From assembly GCA_023014485.1 (NCBI GenBank), contig JAJOZX010003218.1:412001-476000 (forward strand): a stretch of DNA of 64,000 nt, read 5' to 3'. The DNA comes from Bathynomus jamesi (Eukaryota > Arthropoda > Malacostraca > Isopoda > Cirolanidae). Both the position numbers and the translations under genes were made by a program. Positions 52,124 through 64,000 of the stretch are shown here, in pieces; positions within the stretch are counted from its first letter, which is position 1; every line of letters starts with the position of its first letter. The notes beneath the pieces were generated by a model that worked only from the letters and a program-made list of their open reading frames with translations, ran no database searches and was not told the origin of the DNA.

Positions 52124-55100
52124 TGTAAAAAATGAACAATGAATAATCCATATTCATTTTTACATAAGAACCAAAATCGCTTAACGCGAGTTTGGATAAT
52201 AATTTTACTTGTAGCTTCCTATTTTTGTTCGTGTCACAACCCTACGATCTACCATATCTATGGTTTAGTCGTATCCATTTTCCATTTGTTTAGAAGTTAT
52301 TATAATTAATTATGATTGTCTTGCATCTCACCCTCGTCCCTAGATTATGCATACACATTGCATATAACAGGATTGGAACCCGTAGTTGTACTTCTTAGTC
52401 ATTACTACCCACTCTTTGTCTCTAATTCGTTCTTGTAAATCTTCCTAATAATGATTTGTACTATACGTACAAATTCAATAACTATGACGTCACATTTTCC
52501 CGTCATTAATTTCCCTTCATCATATATCTAGTATTCAATGTATGAAAATTCTTTATCATCATCATAATAAAAACTGTACACTCTATAGAAGTCATTATTT
52601 ATATGTTATGTAGTATAAATATAACTATTATTCAACCATATACCCCGCCCCCATACGTCCATATCTTATCTTGATATTATCGTATGTCAATTTTATTAAA
52701 TATTCATTTTTTTCTCATGAAATGCAAAACTTCATGCCTTCGTTCGAAAACGCAAAAATACGTTCTCGTATTATTTTTTTCATTTTTATTTTTATTTTTA
52801 AGTGCGTTCACCCCTCAAGATATTCATAAATGCTTAGTAAGTTATCAAATTCCGCTCACTACGACAGAATCGAACGCTTCTAAGATAAATACCTCCGTTC
52901 GCTCTGATTTCAAATTTATAACATATTATAACTATTATTTCGTAAATAAATTATCTCGTATGTGCTCATGTACTTGTGTTGTACTAATAACCATCTAGTA
53001 TAACCATCTAGTATAACCATCTAGTATAACCATATAATATAACCATATAATATAACCATATATTATAACCATATATATAACCATATATAAATATATAAAA
53101 AACTGTAAGAATGGTAAACGACGTAATGTACTTCAATGAAACTATAATTAAATGTAATGATTTAATTTATAATGTAAGAATGTACTTTAATAGAACTGTA
53201 ATGGACAATCATAAGCGAATGTGAAGTAATCCATAATTGTAATCGTAATTGTAATGAACCAAAATTAATACGTACTCAGTCGTGTACTTAATTTGTACTT
53301 ATGTGTACTATTACGAAATGATATCGCCTTCAGAAATGAAGATTCGGCAAAAATATACGATTAGTTTTTTTTTTTATTTTTATATTTTATTTGGAATCTT
53401 TCAAACATCTGATCATGTGTTTAAAAGGGGGGAACTTAACCTTCAACTTCCGTCCCCCAACATTTAGGTTTATATTATACATTTATTTGTAAAATTACGA
53501 CACCTCATTAAGTCACTTCATCAAGTCACTTCATTATAGCACTTCATTACGAGCCTCCCTTGTTAGCAGCCTCGCTGCGGGGAGGGGGCAGAGGCCCTTG
53601 CCTCCTTAATATTTTTAGATTCCGGCCTGAGCCATGGTCGAAAGAGGTCGAACCTCTACCCCTGTAAATTCAGAGCACTACCTGTATATTTTGAGAAGTA
53701 AACCACAGTAAAAGAAGTTTTTTTATCTTTTCCTTCGAGCCTTGTTCTCTTCAGGAATTTAGTCAGTTAAATCGATAAGTTTAGTACCAAGAGAAAGTAT
53801 CAGAGTATTATAGCAAGAGAAGAATTAATAATCGTCGACCCATAAAGCGAGAGAAAGAGACAACCCAAGCACCAAAGAAGATATTGGCATAACACTCTGG
53901 CGAGTCTGCAGCCAAGAGTTTAACAAGAGGCGGCAGAAAAGAATTAGAATGTTATAGAAGAAATATCCGTTGCTTGCCTCCTAACTAGAACCCCCGTCGA
54001 TCCGAACCACCCCAGGGCCATAGACGAAGGAGGATAACAGTCTGGCGACCCTGCCCCAGGATAAGAAAAAGATTTTAAGAAACAGATTTTAAGAAGAAGA
54101 TTTTAAGAAGATTTTATGAGGAAGATTTTAACAAGATTTTAACAAGAAGATTTTAAGAAGAAGATTTTAACAAGAAGATTTTAACAAGAAGATTTTAACA
54201 AGAGGCCACTCTTTGGCCAGGATAGAAATTACCCTGCATCAGGATAAAACCAGTTGACCGGCGTGTCACGACTTCCAGTTCGTAACATCCACCCTTGAAC
54301 CGGTGTGTTACGACTCCAAGTTCTCCACGCCTAGTTTTCATCCAAGAAGAAGTAGCCAGCAAGACGTCTTCAGGACACGTCTCAAGGATTTCGCCATAGA
54401 AAATTTTGTTAAGTACAGAGTTTGTTTATTCAAAGAAATTTATAAACACTTGAAAAGTCAGCATTATTAACAGTTAATATTTAGTATGGAGTCAGAATTT
54501 ACAAGAAATACAGTGAACACTTCAGACACTAGTGATACATTTTTCTTAGTGAAACAGTAATTGTAACAGAGAGTTAATTGTAACAGAGTTAATTGTAACA
54601 GATAGTTAATTTCAAGAGAGTTAATTTCAGAGAGTTAATTTCAGTTATTTTCACTATTATATTCAGTATAGAATAATTTTATTTTATGTACCTTCCCGTA
54701 CATTAGAGTGTAATGTTGTTTACATTTTTTATTTTTGTTTGCAAATTTTTTCAAATTATTGAATTGAATTGACTTGCAAATTAAGAGAGAGTGTTTATAG
54801 AGAGTTTATAGATTTAGAGAGATACTTGAAGTCATTTTTTTGAAGTCATTTTTTTGAAGTCATTTTTGAAGTCAGTTTTTGAAGTCAGAAGGTTGCACCA
54901 AGAGGATCAACCAAAACAGAGGTTAATCGTCTCCACTTGATAGAGATCAAGTGCAGTCATTTTCCATTTTCAGTTAATTTCAAGTCAGATAGTTTCAGAA
55001 TACTTGACAAGCGTTCAAGTCAGATAGTTTCAGAATACTTGACAAGCGTTCAAGTTAGACAGTTTAAGTTTCAAGATACTTGACAAGCGTTCAAGTTAGA

Positions 55101-57702
55101 CAGTTTCAAGATACTACTTGATAAGAGTTCAAGTTAGTTTCAGAATACTTGATAAGAGGTCAAGTCAGAAGGTTGCGCCAAGACGGACAACCGCCCCAGA
55201 GATTTATAGAAATACTTGATAGAGTTCAAGTCAGACAGTTTTAATTGAAGTCAGAGTTTTATTTGAAGTCAGACAGTTTTATTCCAAGTCAGAGAGTTTT
55301 ATTCCAAGTCAGAGAGTTTTATTTCAAGTCAGAGAGTTTTTATTCCAAGTCAGAGAGTTTTATTCCAAGTAAGAGAGTTTTATTCCAAGTCAGAGTTTAA
55401 GTCCCAAGTCATTTCAATGCAGTCATTGAATTCAACCTTTTCTTTGTAATTTAAGAGAATTTAATTTAAGAAAATTTAAGTTAAGAATTTAATTCAACCT
55501 TTTTTTTTGTTGTAAAAGTGAATTTAATTGAACCAGAATTTACCGGTTTGTGTCTTTAGTTTAACCTTTTTTCTTGTTTGTTAGAAGGAAATTGACCGAT
55601 TTGTCTTTTCTTTTCATGCATTGTTGCGTATATAAATTATATAGGTAAATGACAATTTTATTGTTTGTAACAAAACCGTTTTACAAAGGTTGTAACGATT
55701 TTGGTAATTATTGTAATGTATATGAGGAACATGCCGTCCCTCCGTTTTTGTTTCAACTCTTTTAATTTTTGTTCTTAGTAGTGTGACAAGCAATCTTTTT
55801 TTAAAGAGCAAAGTGCTCACGAAAAGATGTAATTGTCAATTTCAGACTTATACCCCCGCTTAGTCACTCAATTCCCCCGAATGTCGTACTCCAAACTTTG
55901 TCTTTTTATTTTATTTTATTTTAACACCCCCAACCCCAGTTGAACTGTGTCAACCAGAGAAATGGTTCATCCATGGTTAATTCCTCTTTGGTACGATGGA
56001 ACATAACCTCATTTAGGTTGTTTTTTTTATATTACAGTATATGTTTAGTTCATTATAGTTTATAATTGATTTCTATTCTAACTTTTATATTTTTTATATT
56101 TTTTTATTCGATGAATACTGAGTAATTGTGTTGGTCGAATTTAATTAATTGTGTGTCAAAATATCAAATAATTCAAATTCTATCAACATTTAACGAAAGT
56201 ATGATTTTTCTACTTAACATGCAAAATTATTAAACCTTTTTAATATTTTTTTATTATATAAAAATAATTTTTAATGTAAAATTTACCTGAGATTATTAAA
56301 AGAAAAGTTTGTTCGAAATGCTTTCCTTCCATTTCATAACTTTTTTATTCTTGGCCGAAACTCATCTAAGGTTCGATTTACTTTTTTTTAAGAGTATTAT
56401 AAAATTATATTTAGCTCATTAAAATGCATAATTGATTTATATTTTTAATTTGTATTTTTAATTTTCTTTGTTCAATTAATCGTGAGTAACTGTCCTTAAA
56501 TTGTTATTGTACCATTTGTAAGGTATCAAACGAAAATTATAGTCAAATTGACATACTACTACAGTATATGGCTATGAATTTTAGTAGTCGAATTTAATTG
56601 TGTCGAAATTCAATTTAAAACCGTGAGATTTACTTTCATTAATTGTAGGTTCCTCTAAGTTCGTTTTTTTAATTACTTATAAGTGTAACTGATTATGTAA
56701 AATCTATAATCCCAATTGAATTTTATTACTTTTGACACATATTCCCTCCAGTCACTTTTGCATTAAAACTCGTATGCAAACATCATCATTATAATACATC
56801 ATAATTATTGCTTACTATATATAAATTCTCGCTCATCATTTATTCAGTTAATTTAACAATCCTCTCAGCTAATCTGTCTTTCGAAATTTAAGATACACAC
56901 CTTGTACCCCAATAAACATAAATACACATTTGACCACAGGTCTATACATCATCCACTACGTATTCGATTTGTACCTACAACAGTCATAAAAACGCATGTA
57001 TGCACACTATATATACTATATATACAAACCTTATGCTAAAATCATTGGATATCACAATAAAACTATTTCATTACGTGTAAGTGCAACTATGCTATTTAGT
57101 CTTAATCATTTTTTGCTTTCTAATATATCTTGCTCATGCATTTATTCAGTTAATTGAACAATCCTCCAACTAATCTGTCCCTCGAAATTGTAAGTACACA
57201 CTTTGTACCTAGTACACAAAATACACACTAGACCACAGGACTATACATCATCCATTACGTAATTCTATTTTTACCTACAATAGTCAATAAAAATTAGTTT
57301 ACAGATTGTACGATTTACAGTTTTCCCTTTTAATCTGCTATTCATTTGTATGTATTCTTCCCACAAAAAAAAAAAAAAAAAAATTTTAAATTTAACAATA
57401 TCATTCTTTGTCTAACTTCATTGTTTGACTAAGTTAACGTATTAATCCTTTTATTCTTTTTACACAAAATTAAAGTATTAATCTTTGAATTTTTTTAATA
57501 TTTTGTAAGCAAGTGTCATTTTAAAAATTTGATTACTCTGCATTGTACTCAACCACGCGAAATCGTTCTGTATAAAATTGTATTGTAAAGAAAAATTCGT
57601 CATCTAACTTGAATTAGTTAGGATGTTATTCTCTTAATTCTATTGTATTAATTGTACCCTATTAGATTATTGTATAAATATCATTTTTAAAGGGGAGAGT
57701 AA
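52124..57702 (+). mobile_element. Tandem unit 2, 5579 bp
   Basis: Collinear with unit 1 from TGTAAAAAATG to the purine tract at 57688-57702. Differences are mostly tandem-repeat copy number and, from about 55600 onward, many single-base losses not shared by units 1 and 3. The minus ORF (89 codons) intact in units 1 and 3 is changed here by TTTATTCAAAG for TTTTTTTAAAG. Confidence 0.72.
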
Positions 57703-58097
57703 TGTAAAAAATGAAAATGAATAATCCATATTCATTTTTACATAAGAACCAAAATCGCTTAACGCGAGTTTGGATAATAATTTACTTGTAGCTTCCTATT
57801 TTTGTTCGTGTCACAACCCTACGATCTACCATATCTATGGTTTAGTCGTATCCATTTCCATTTGTTTTAGAAGTTATTATAATTAATTATGATTGTCTTG
57901 CATCTCACCCGCGTCCCTAGATTATGCATACACATTGCATATAACAGGATTGGAGCCGTAGTTGTACTTCTTAGTCATTACTACCACTCTTTGTCTCTAT
58001 TCGTTCTTGTAATCTTCCTAATAATGATTTACTATACGTACAAATTCAATAACTATGACGTCAACATTTTCCCGTCCATTAATTTCCCTTCATCATA

Positions 58098-59025
58098 CAG
58101 GGTGGGCGGAAAATAGCTCCATATTTTGGATTGGTAAAAAAATACGTATATTATCCATTTATTTCAGAAGAAATAATATGAAAAGGTAGGCATACATGGT
58201 AGGTTTTCTCTAAAATTCAATGTGGGCTCCAACTCTTTCCACCAGCTTCTGGAGCCGCCCAGGAATGGCGTCCACTGACTTTAGCAGGAACTCCGGCGGG
58301 ATGGAGGACATGACTTCCCGAATTCGGTCCTCCAGTTCTTCCAATGTCCTCGGTTTGGTGCGGTAGACTTCTTCCTTTACCCACCCCCAAAGAAAGAAGT
58401 CGCACGGTGTCAAGTCGGGGCTCCTGGCTGGCCATTGATGTGGACCACGACGACCCATCCAACGCCCAGGGAAGTGGGCATCCAGCCACTCACGGACAAC
58501 AAGAGCGAAGTGCGGAGGGGCGCCATCTTGCATAAATATCAGATCGTCGATGTTCTCCCATGTGCTGACAACCGGCCAGACCTCGTTTCGCAACATAGCA
58601 AGGTACCGCTCAGCATTCATGGTGTTGCGCAGAAGGAACGGGCCCACAACCTGATCTGAGGTCATACCACACCACACCGTTACACTGAACCGATTCTGCC
58701 ATTTTTCAGCGGTAACCGTGCGACTTCTTTCTTTGGGGGTGGGTAAAGGAAGAAGTCTACCGCACCAAACCGAGGACATTGGAAGAACTGGAGGACCGAA
58801 TTCGGGAAGTCATGTCCTCCATCCCGCCGGAGTTCCTGCTAAAGTCAGTGGACGCCATTCCTGGGCGGCTCCAAAAGCTGGTGGAAAGAGTTGGAGCCCA
58901 CATTGAATTTTAGAGAAAACCTACCATGTATGCCTACCTTTTCATATTATTTCTTCTGAAATAAATGGATAATATACGTATTTTTTTACCAATCCAAAAT
59001 AGGGAGCTACTTTCCGCCCACCCTG
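58098..59025 (-). mobile_element. DD41D mariner derivative with 310-bp inverted arms
   Basis: The ends are CAGGGTGGGCGGAAAATAG and its inverse ending ..TTTCCGCCCACCCTG, flanked by TA (58096-58097, 59026-59027). Units 1 and 2 carry the empty TATATCTAG site. Arms 58098-58408 and 58716-59025 are nearly perfect inverted copies, including coding sequence for the transposase C-terminus; only about 307 bp in the middle is unique. Confidence 0.93.
58210..58779 (-). pseudogene. Mariner (DD41D) transposase, N-terminally truncated
   Basis: The true transposase part starts near 58715 with 'RFSVTVWCGMTSDQVVG', then 'LIFMQDGAPPHFALVV', 'PHQWPARSPDLTPCDFFLWG', and the end 'RLQKLVERVGAHIEF' at 58213. The second Asp (QDGAP) and third Asp (PCDFF) are separated by 41 residues, placing it in the DD41D group. 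The first Asp and DNA-binding domain are missing. The initial 20 codons are read-through from the right inverted arm. Frame and motifs are undamaged, implying a young insertion. Confidence 0.88.
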
Positions 59026-62000
59026 TATATCTAGTATTCAATGTATGAAAATTCTTTATCATCATCATAATAAAAACTGTACACTCCATAGAAGTCATTA
59101 TTTATATGTTATGTAGTATAAATACAACTATTATTCAACCATATACCCCGCCCCCATACGTCCATATCTTATCTTGATCATTATCGTATGTCAATTTTAT
59201 TAAATATTCATTTTTTTCTCATGAAATGCAAAACTTCATGCCTTCGTTCGAAAACGCAAAAATACGTTCTCGTATTATTTTTTTTTTATTTTTTATTTTT
59301 TATTTTTAAGTGCGTTCACCCCTCAAGATATTCATAAATGCTTAGTAAGTTATCAAATTCCGCTCACTACGACAGAATCGAACGCTTCTAACATAAATAC
59401 CTCCGTTCGCTCTGATTTCAAATTTATAACATATTATAACATATTATTTCGTAAATAAATTATCTCGTATGTGCTCATGTACTTGTGTTGTACTAATAAC
59501 CATCTAGTATAACCATCTAGTATAACCATCTAGTATAACTATATAATATAACCATATAATATAACCATATATTATAACCATATATTATAACCATATATAA
59601 TAACCATATATAAATATATAAAAACACTGTAAGAATGGTAAACGACGTAATGTACTTCAATGAAACTATAATTAAATGTAATGATTTAATTTATAATGTA
59701 AGAATGTACTTTAATAGAACTGTAATGGACAATCATAAGCGAATGTGAAGTAATCCATAATTGTAATCGTAATTGTAATGAACCAAAATTAATACGTACT
59801 CAGTCGTGTACTTAATTTGTACTTATGTGTACTATTACGAAATGATATCGCCTTCAGAAATGAAGATTCGGCAAAAATATACGATTAGTTTTTATTTTTA
59901 TTTTTTTATATTTTATTTGGAATCTTTCAAACATCTGATCATGTGTTTAAAAGGGGGGAACTTAACCTTCAACTTCGGTCCCCCAACATTTAGGTTTATA
60001 TTATACATTTATTTGTAAAATTACGACACCTCATTAAGTCACTTCATCAAGTCACTTCATTATAGCACTTCATTACGAGCCTCCCTTGTTAGCAGCCTCG
60101 CTGCGGGGAGGGGGCAGAGGCCCTTGCCTCCTTAATATTTTTAGATTCCGGCCTGAGCCATGGTCGAAAGAGGTCGAACCTCTACCCCTGTAAATTCAGA
60201 GCACTACCTGTATATTTTGAGAAGTAAACCACAGTAAAAGAAGTTTTTTTATCTTTTCCTTCGAGCCTTGTTCTCTTCAGGAATTTAGTCAGTTAAATCG
60301 ATAAGTTTAGTACCAAGAGAAAGTATCAGAGTATTATAGCAAGAGAAGAATTAATAATCGTCGACCCATAAAGCGAGAGAAAGAGACAACCCAAGCACCA
60401 AAGAAGATATTGGCATAACAGTCTGGCGAGTCTGCAGCCAAGAGTTTAACAAGAGGCGGCAGAAAAGAATTAGAATGTTATAGAAGAAATATCCGTTGCT
60501 TGCCTCCTAACTAGAACCCCCGTCGATCCGAACCACCCCAGGGCCATAGACGAAGGAGGATAACAGTCTGGCGACCCTGCCCCAGGATAAGAAAAAGATT
60601 TTAAGAAACAGATTTTAAGAAGAAGATTTTAAGAAGAACATTTTATGAGGAAGATTTTAACAAGAAGATTTTAACAAGAAGATTTTAAGAAGAAGATTTT
60701 AACAAGAAGATTTTATCAAGAAGATTTTAACAAGAAGATTTTAACAAGAGGCCACTCTTTGGCCAGGATAGAAATTACCCTGCATCAGGATAAAACCAGT
60801 TGACCGACGTGTCACGACTTCCAGTTCGTAACATCCACCCTTGAACCGGTGTGTTACGACTCCAAGTTCTCCACGCCTAGTTTTCATCCAAGAAGAAGTA
60901 GCCAGCAAGACGTCTTCAGGACACGTCTCAAGGATTTCGCCATAGAAAATTTTGTTAAGTACAGAGTTTGTTTTTTTAAAGAAATTTATAAACACTTGAA
61001 AAGTCAGCATTATTAACAGTTAATATTTAGTATGGAGTCAGAATTTACAAGAAACACAGTGAACACTTCAGACACTAGTGATACATTTTTCTTAGTGAAA
61101 CAGTAATTGTAACAGAGAGTTAATTGTAACAGAGTTAATTGTAACAGATAGTTAATTTCAAGAGAGTTAATTTCAGAGAGTTAATTTCAGTTATTTTCAC
61201 TATTATATTCAGTATAGAATAATTTTATTTTATGTACCTTCCCGTACATTAGAGTGAAATGTTGTTTACATTTTTTATTTTTGTTTGCAAATTTTTTCAA
61301 ATTATTGAATTGAATTGACTTGCAAATTAAGAGAGAGTGTTTATAGAGAGTTTATAGATTTAGAGAGATACTTGAAGTCATTTTTTTGAAGTCATTTTTT
61401 TGAAGTCATTTTTGAAGTCAGTTTTTGAAGTCAGAAGGTTGCACCAAGAGGGTCAACCAAAACAGAGGTTAATCGTCTCCACTTGATAGAGATCAAGTGC
61501 AGTCATTTTCCATTTTCAGTTAATTTCAAGTCAGATAGTTTCAGAATACTTGACAAGCGTTCAAGTCAGATAGTTTCAGAATACTTGACAAGCGTTCAAG
61601 TTAGACAGTTTAAGTTTCAAGATACTTGACAAGCGTTCAAGTTAGACAGTTTCAAGATACTACTTGATAAGAGTTCAAGTTAGTTTCAGAATACTTGATA
61701 AGAGGTCAAGTCAGAAGGTTGCGCCAAGACGGACAACCGCCCAGAGATTTATAGAAATACTTGATAGAGTTCAAGTCAGACAGTTTTAATTGAAGTCAGA
61801 GTTTTATTTGAAGTCAGACAGTTTTATTCCAAGTCAGAGAGTTTTATTCCAAGTCAGAGAGTTTTATTTCAAGTCAGAGAGTTTTATTCCAAGTCAGAGA
61901 GTTTTATTCCAAGTAAGAGAGTTTTATTCCAAGTAAGAGTTTAAGTCCCAAGTCATTTCAATGCAGTCAATTGAATTCAACCTTTTCTTTGTAATTTAAG

Positions 62001-64000
62001 AGAATTTAATTTAAGAAAATTTAAGTTAAGAATTTAATTCAACCTTTTTTTTGTTGTAAAAGTGAATTTAATTGAACCAGAATTTACCGGTTTGTGTCTT
62101 TAGTTTAACCTTTTTTCTTGTTTGTTAGAAGGAAATTGACCGATTTGTCTTTTCTTTTCATGCCATTGTTGCGTATATAAATATATAGGTAAAATGACAA
62201 ATTTTATTGTTTGTAACAAAACCGTTTTTACAAAGGTTGTAACGATTTTGGTAATTATTGTAATGTATATGAGGAACATGCCGTCCCTCCGTTTTGTTTC
62301 AACTCTTTTAATTTTTGTTCTAAGTAGTGTGACAAGCAATCTTTTTTTTAAAGAGCAAAGTGCTCACGAAAAGATGTAATTGTCAATTTCAGACTTATAC
62401 CCCCGCTTAGTCACTCAATTCCCCCGAATGTCGTACTCCAAACTTTGTCTTTTTATTTTTTTTTATTTTAACACCCCCAACCCCAGTTGAACTGTGTCAA
62501 CCAGAGAAATGGTTCATCCATGGTTAATTCCTCTTTGGTACGATGGAACATAACCTCAATTTAGGTTGTGTTTTTTTATATTACAGTATATGTTTAGTTC
62601 ATTATAGTTTATAATTGATTTCTATTCTTAACTTTTATATTTTTTATATTTTTTTTATTCGATGAATACTGAGTAATTGTGTTGGTCGAATTTAATTAAT
62701 TGTGTGTCAAAATATCAAATAATTCAAATTCTATCAACATTTAACGAAAGTATGATTTTTCTACTTAACATGCAAAAATTATTAAACCTTTTTAATATTT
62801 TTTTTATTATATAAAAATAATTTTTAATGTAAAATTTACCTGAGATTATTAAAAGAAAAGTTTGTTCGAAATGCTTTCCTTCCATTTCAATAACTTTTTT
62901 ATTCTTGGCCGAAACTCATCTAAGGTTCGATTTACTTTTATTTTTAAGAGTATTATAAAATTATATTTAGCTCATTAAAATGCATAATTGATTTATATTT
63001 TTAATTTGTATTTTTAATTTTCTTTTGTTCAATTAATCGTGAGTAACTGTCCTTAAATTGTTATTGTACCATTTGTAAGGTATCAAACGAAAATTATAGT
63101 CAAATTGACATACTACTACAGTATATGGCTATGAATTTTAGTAGTCGAATTTAATTGTGTCGAATTCAATTTTAAAACCGTGAGATTTACTTTCATTAAT
63201 TGTAGGTTCCTCTAAGTTCGTTTTTTAATTACCTTATACGTGTAACTGATTATGTAAAATCTATAATCCCAATTGAATTTTATTACTTTTGACACATATT
63301 CCCTCCAGTCACTTTTGCATTAAAACTCGTATGCAAACATCATCATTATAATACATCATAATTATTGCTTACTATATATAAATTCTCGCTCATGCATTTA
63401 TTCAGTTAATTTAACAATCCTCTCAGCTAATCTGTCTTTCGAAATTATAAGATACACACCTTGTACCCAATAAACATAAATACACATTTGACCACAGGTC
63501 TATACATCATCCACTACGTAATTCGATTTGTACCTACAACAGTCAATAAAAACGCATGTATGCACACTATATATACTATATATACAAACCTTATGCTAAA
63601 ATCATTGGATATCACAATAAAACTATTTCATTACGTGTAAGTGCAAACTATGCTATTTAGTCTTAATCATTTTTGCTTTCTAATATATCTTGCTCATGCA
63701 TTTATTCAGTTAATTGAACAATCCTCTCAACTAATCTGTCCCTCGAAATTGTAAGATACACACTTTGTACCTAGTACACAAAAATACACACTAGACCACA
63801 GGACTATACATCATCCATTACGTAATTCTATTTTTACCTACAATAGTCAATAAAAATTAGTTTACAGATTGTACGATTTACAGTTTTCCCTTTTATCTGC
63901 TATTCATTTTGTATGTAATTCTTCCCACAAAAAAAAAAAAAAAAAAATTTTTAAAATTTAACAATATCATTCTTTGTCTAACTTCATTGTTGACTAAGTT

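Larger units (their letters stand above)
57703..64000 (+). mobile_element. Tandem unit 3, cut by the window edge, with a mariner insertion
   Basis: Collinear with units 1 and 2. It includes the 928-bp mariner at 58098-59025. The window ends about 215 bp before the expected end of the unit, so I cannot see whether a fourth unit or a final LTR follows. Confidence 0.72.

Noticed and set aside
1..64000. tRNA or rRNA genes
   Set aside because: No cloverleaf with A and B boxes and no rRNA core sequence was recognised on either strand by eye.

Overview
This is repeat-dominated, AT-rich eukaryotic nuclear DNA. I find no confident host gene. The organism is most likely an arthropod: the LINE families look like those of crustaceans (my recall, not searched), short TTAGG/CCTAA arrays of the arthropod telomere type occur twice, and BEL/Pao, Polinton, Merlin, piggyBac and DD41D mariner remnants sit together. 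I saw no tRNA, rRNA, CRISPR array or operon structure. Nearly every coding stretch is a broken transposable-element gene.

Layout. 1-3124: an uncharacterised expanded-family (probably mobile) protein on the minus strand, frameshifted and split by a hAT-type MITE. 3125-4632: a decayed DD34E Tc1 element with long inverted ends. 4992-10947: a mariner of the DD41D type, into which a full-length CR1/L2-like LINE (LINE-A copy 1) has inserted. 10985-18764: a jockey-like LINE (LINE-B), a second full-length LINE-A with its own 202-bp hAT MITE, a repeated LINE-B tail, and a third LINE-B tail inverted. 18765-22427: mostly unassigned AT-rich DNA with a small mariner derivative. 22428-24440: a Polinton/Maverick remnant with a packaging-type ATPase and one well-preserved unknown ORF, with a Harbinger-like MITE exactly at that ORF's stop codon.

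24441-43214 is a nest. An outer BEL/Pao element on the minus strand (BEL-1) is cut by an inner BEL/Pao element on the plus strand (BEL-2), which has two 540-bp LTRs and a 5-bp target duplication. BEL-2 in turn carries four insertions: a 3.9-kb DNA transposon with about 330-bp inverted ends, a 713-bp hAT, a piggyBac remnant, and a 754-bp hAT. BEL-1 carries a Merlin-like insertion with an 8-bp duplication. At most of these sites, taking out the insert and one duplication leaves the host frame in register, which supports the boundaries given.

43215-46546 holds a second Merlin-like fragment, a 199-bp foldback, minisatellites, long AT microsatellites and a small mariner-type MITE. 46547-64000 is three head-to-tail copies of a roughly 5.58-kb unit that looks like a non-coding LTR retrotransposon derivative (TG start, PBS-like and polypurine-like sites, no pol). 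The third copy carries a 928-bp DD41D mariner foldback, and the right window edge cuts it. This array and the 27344-31263 transposon are the two most unusual objects here.
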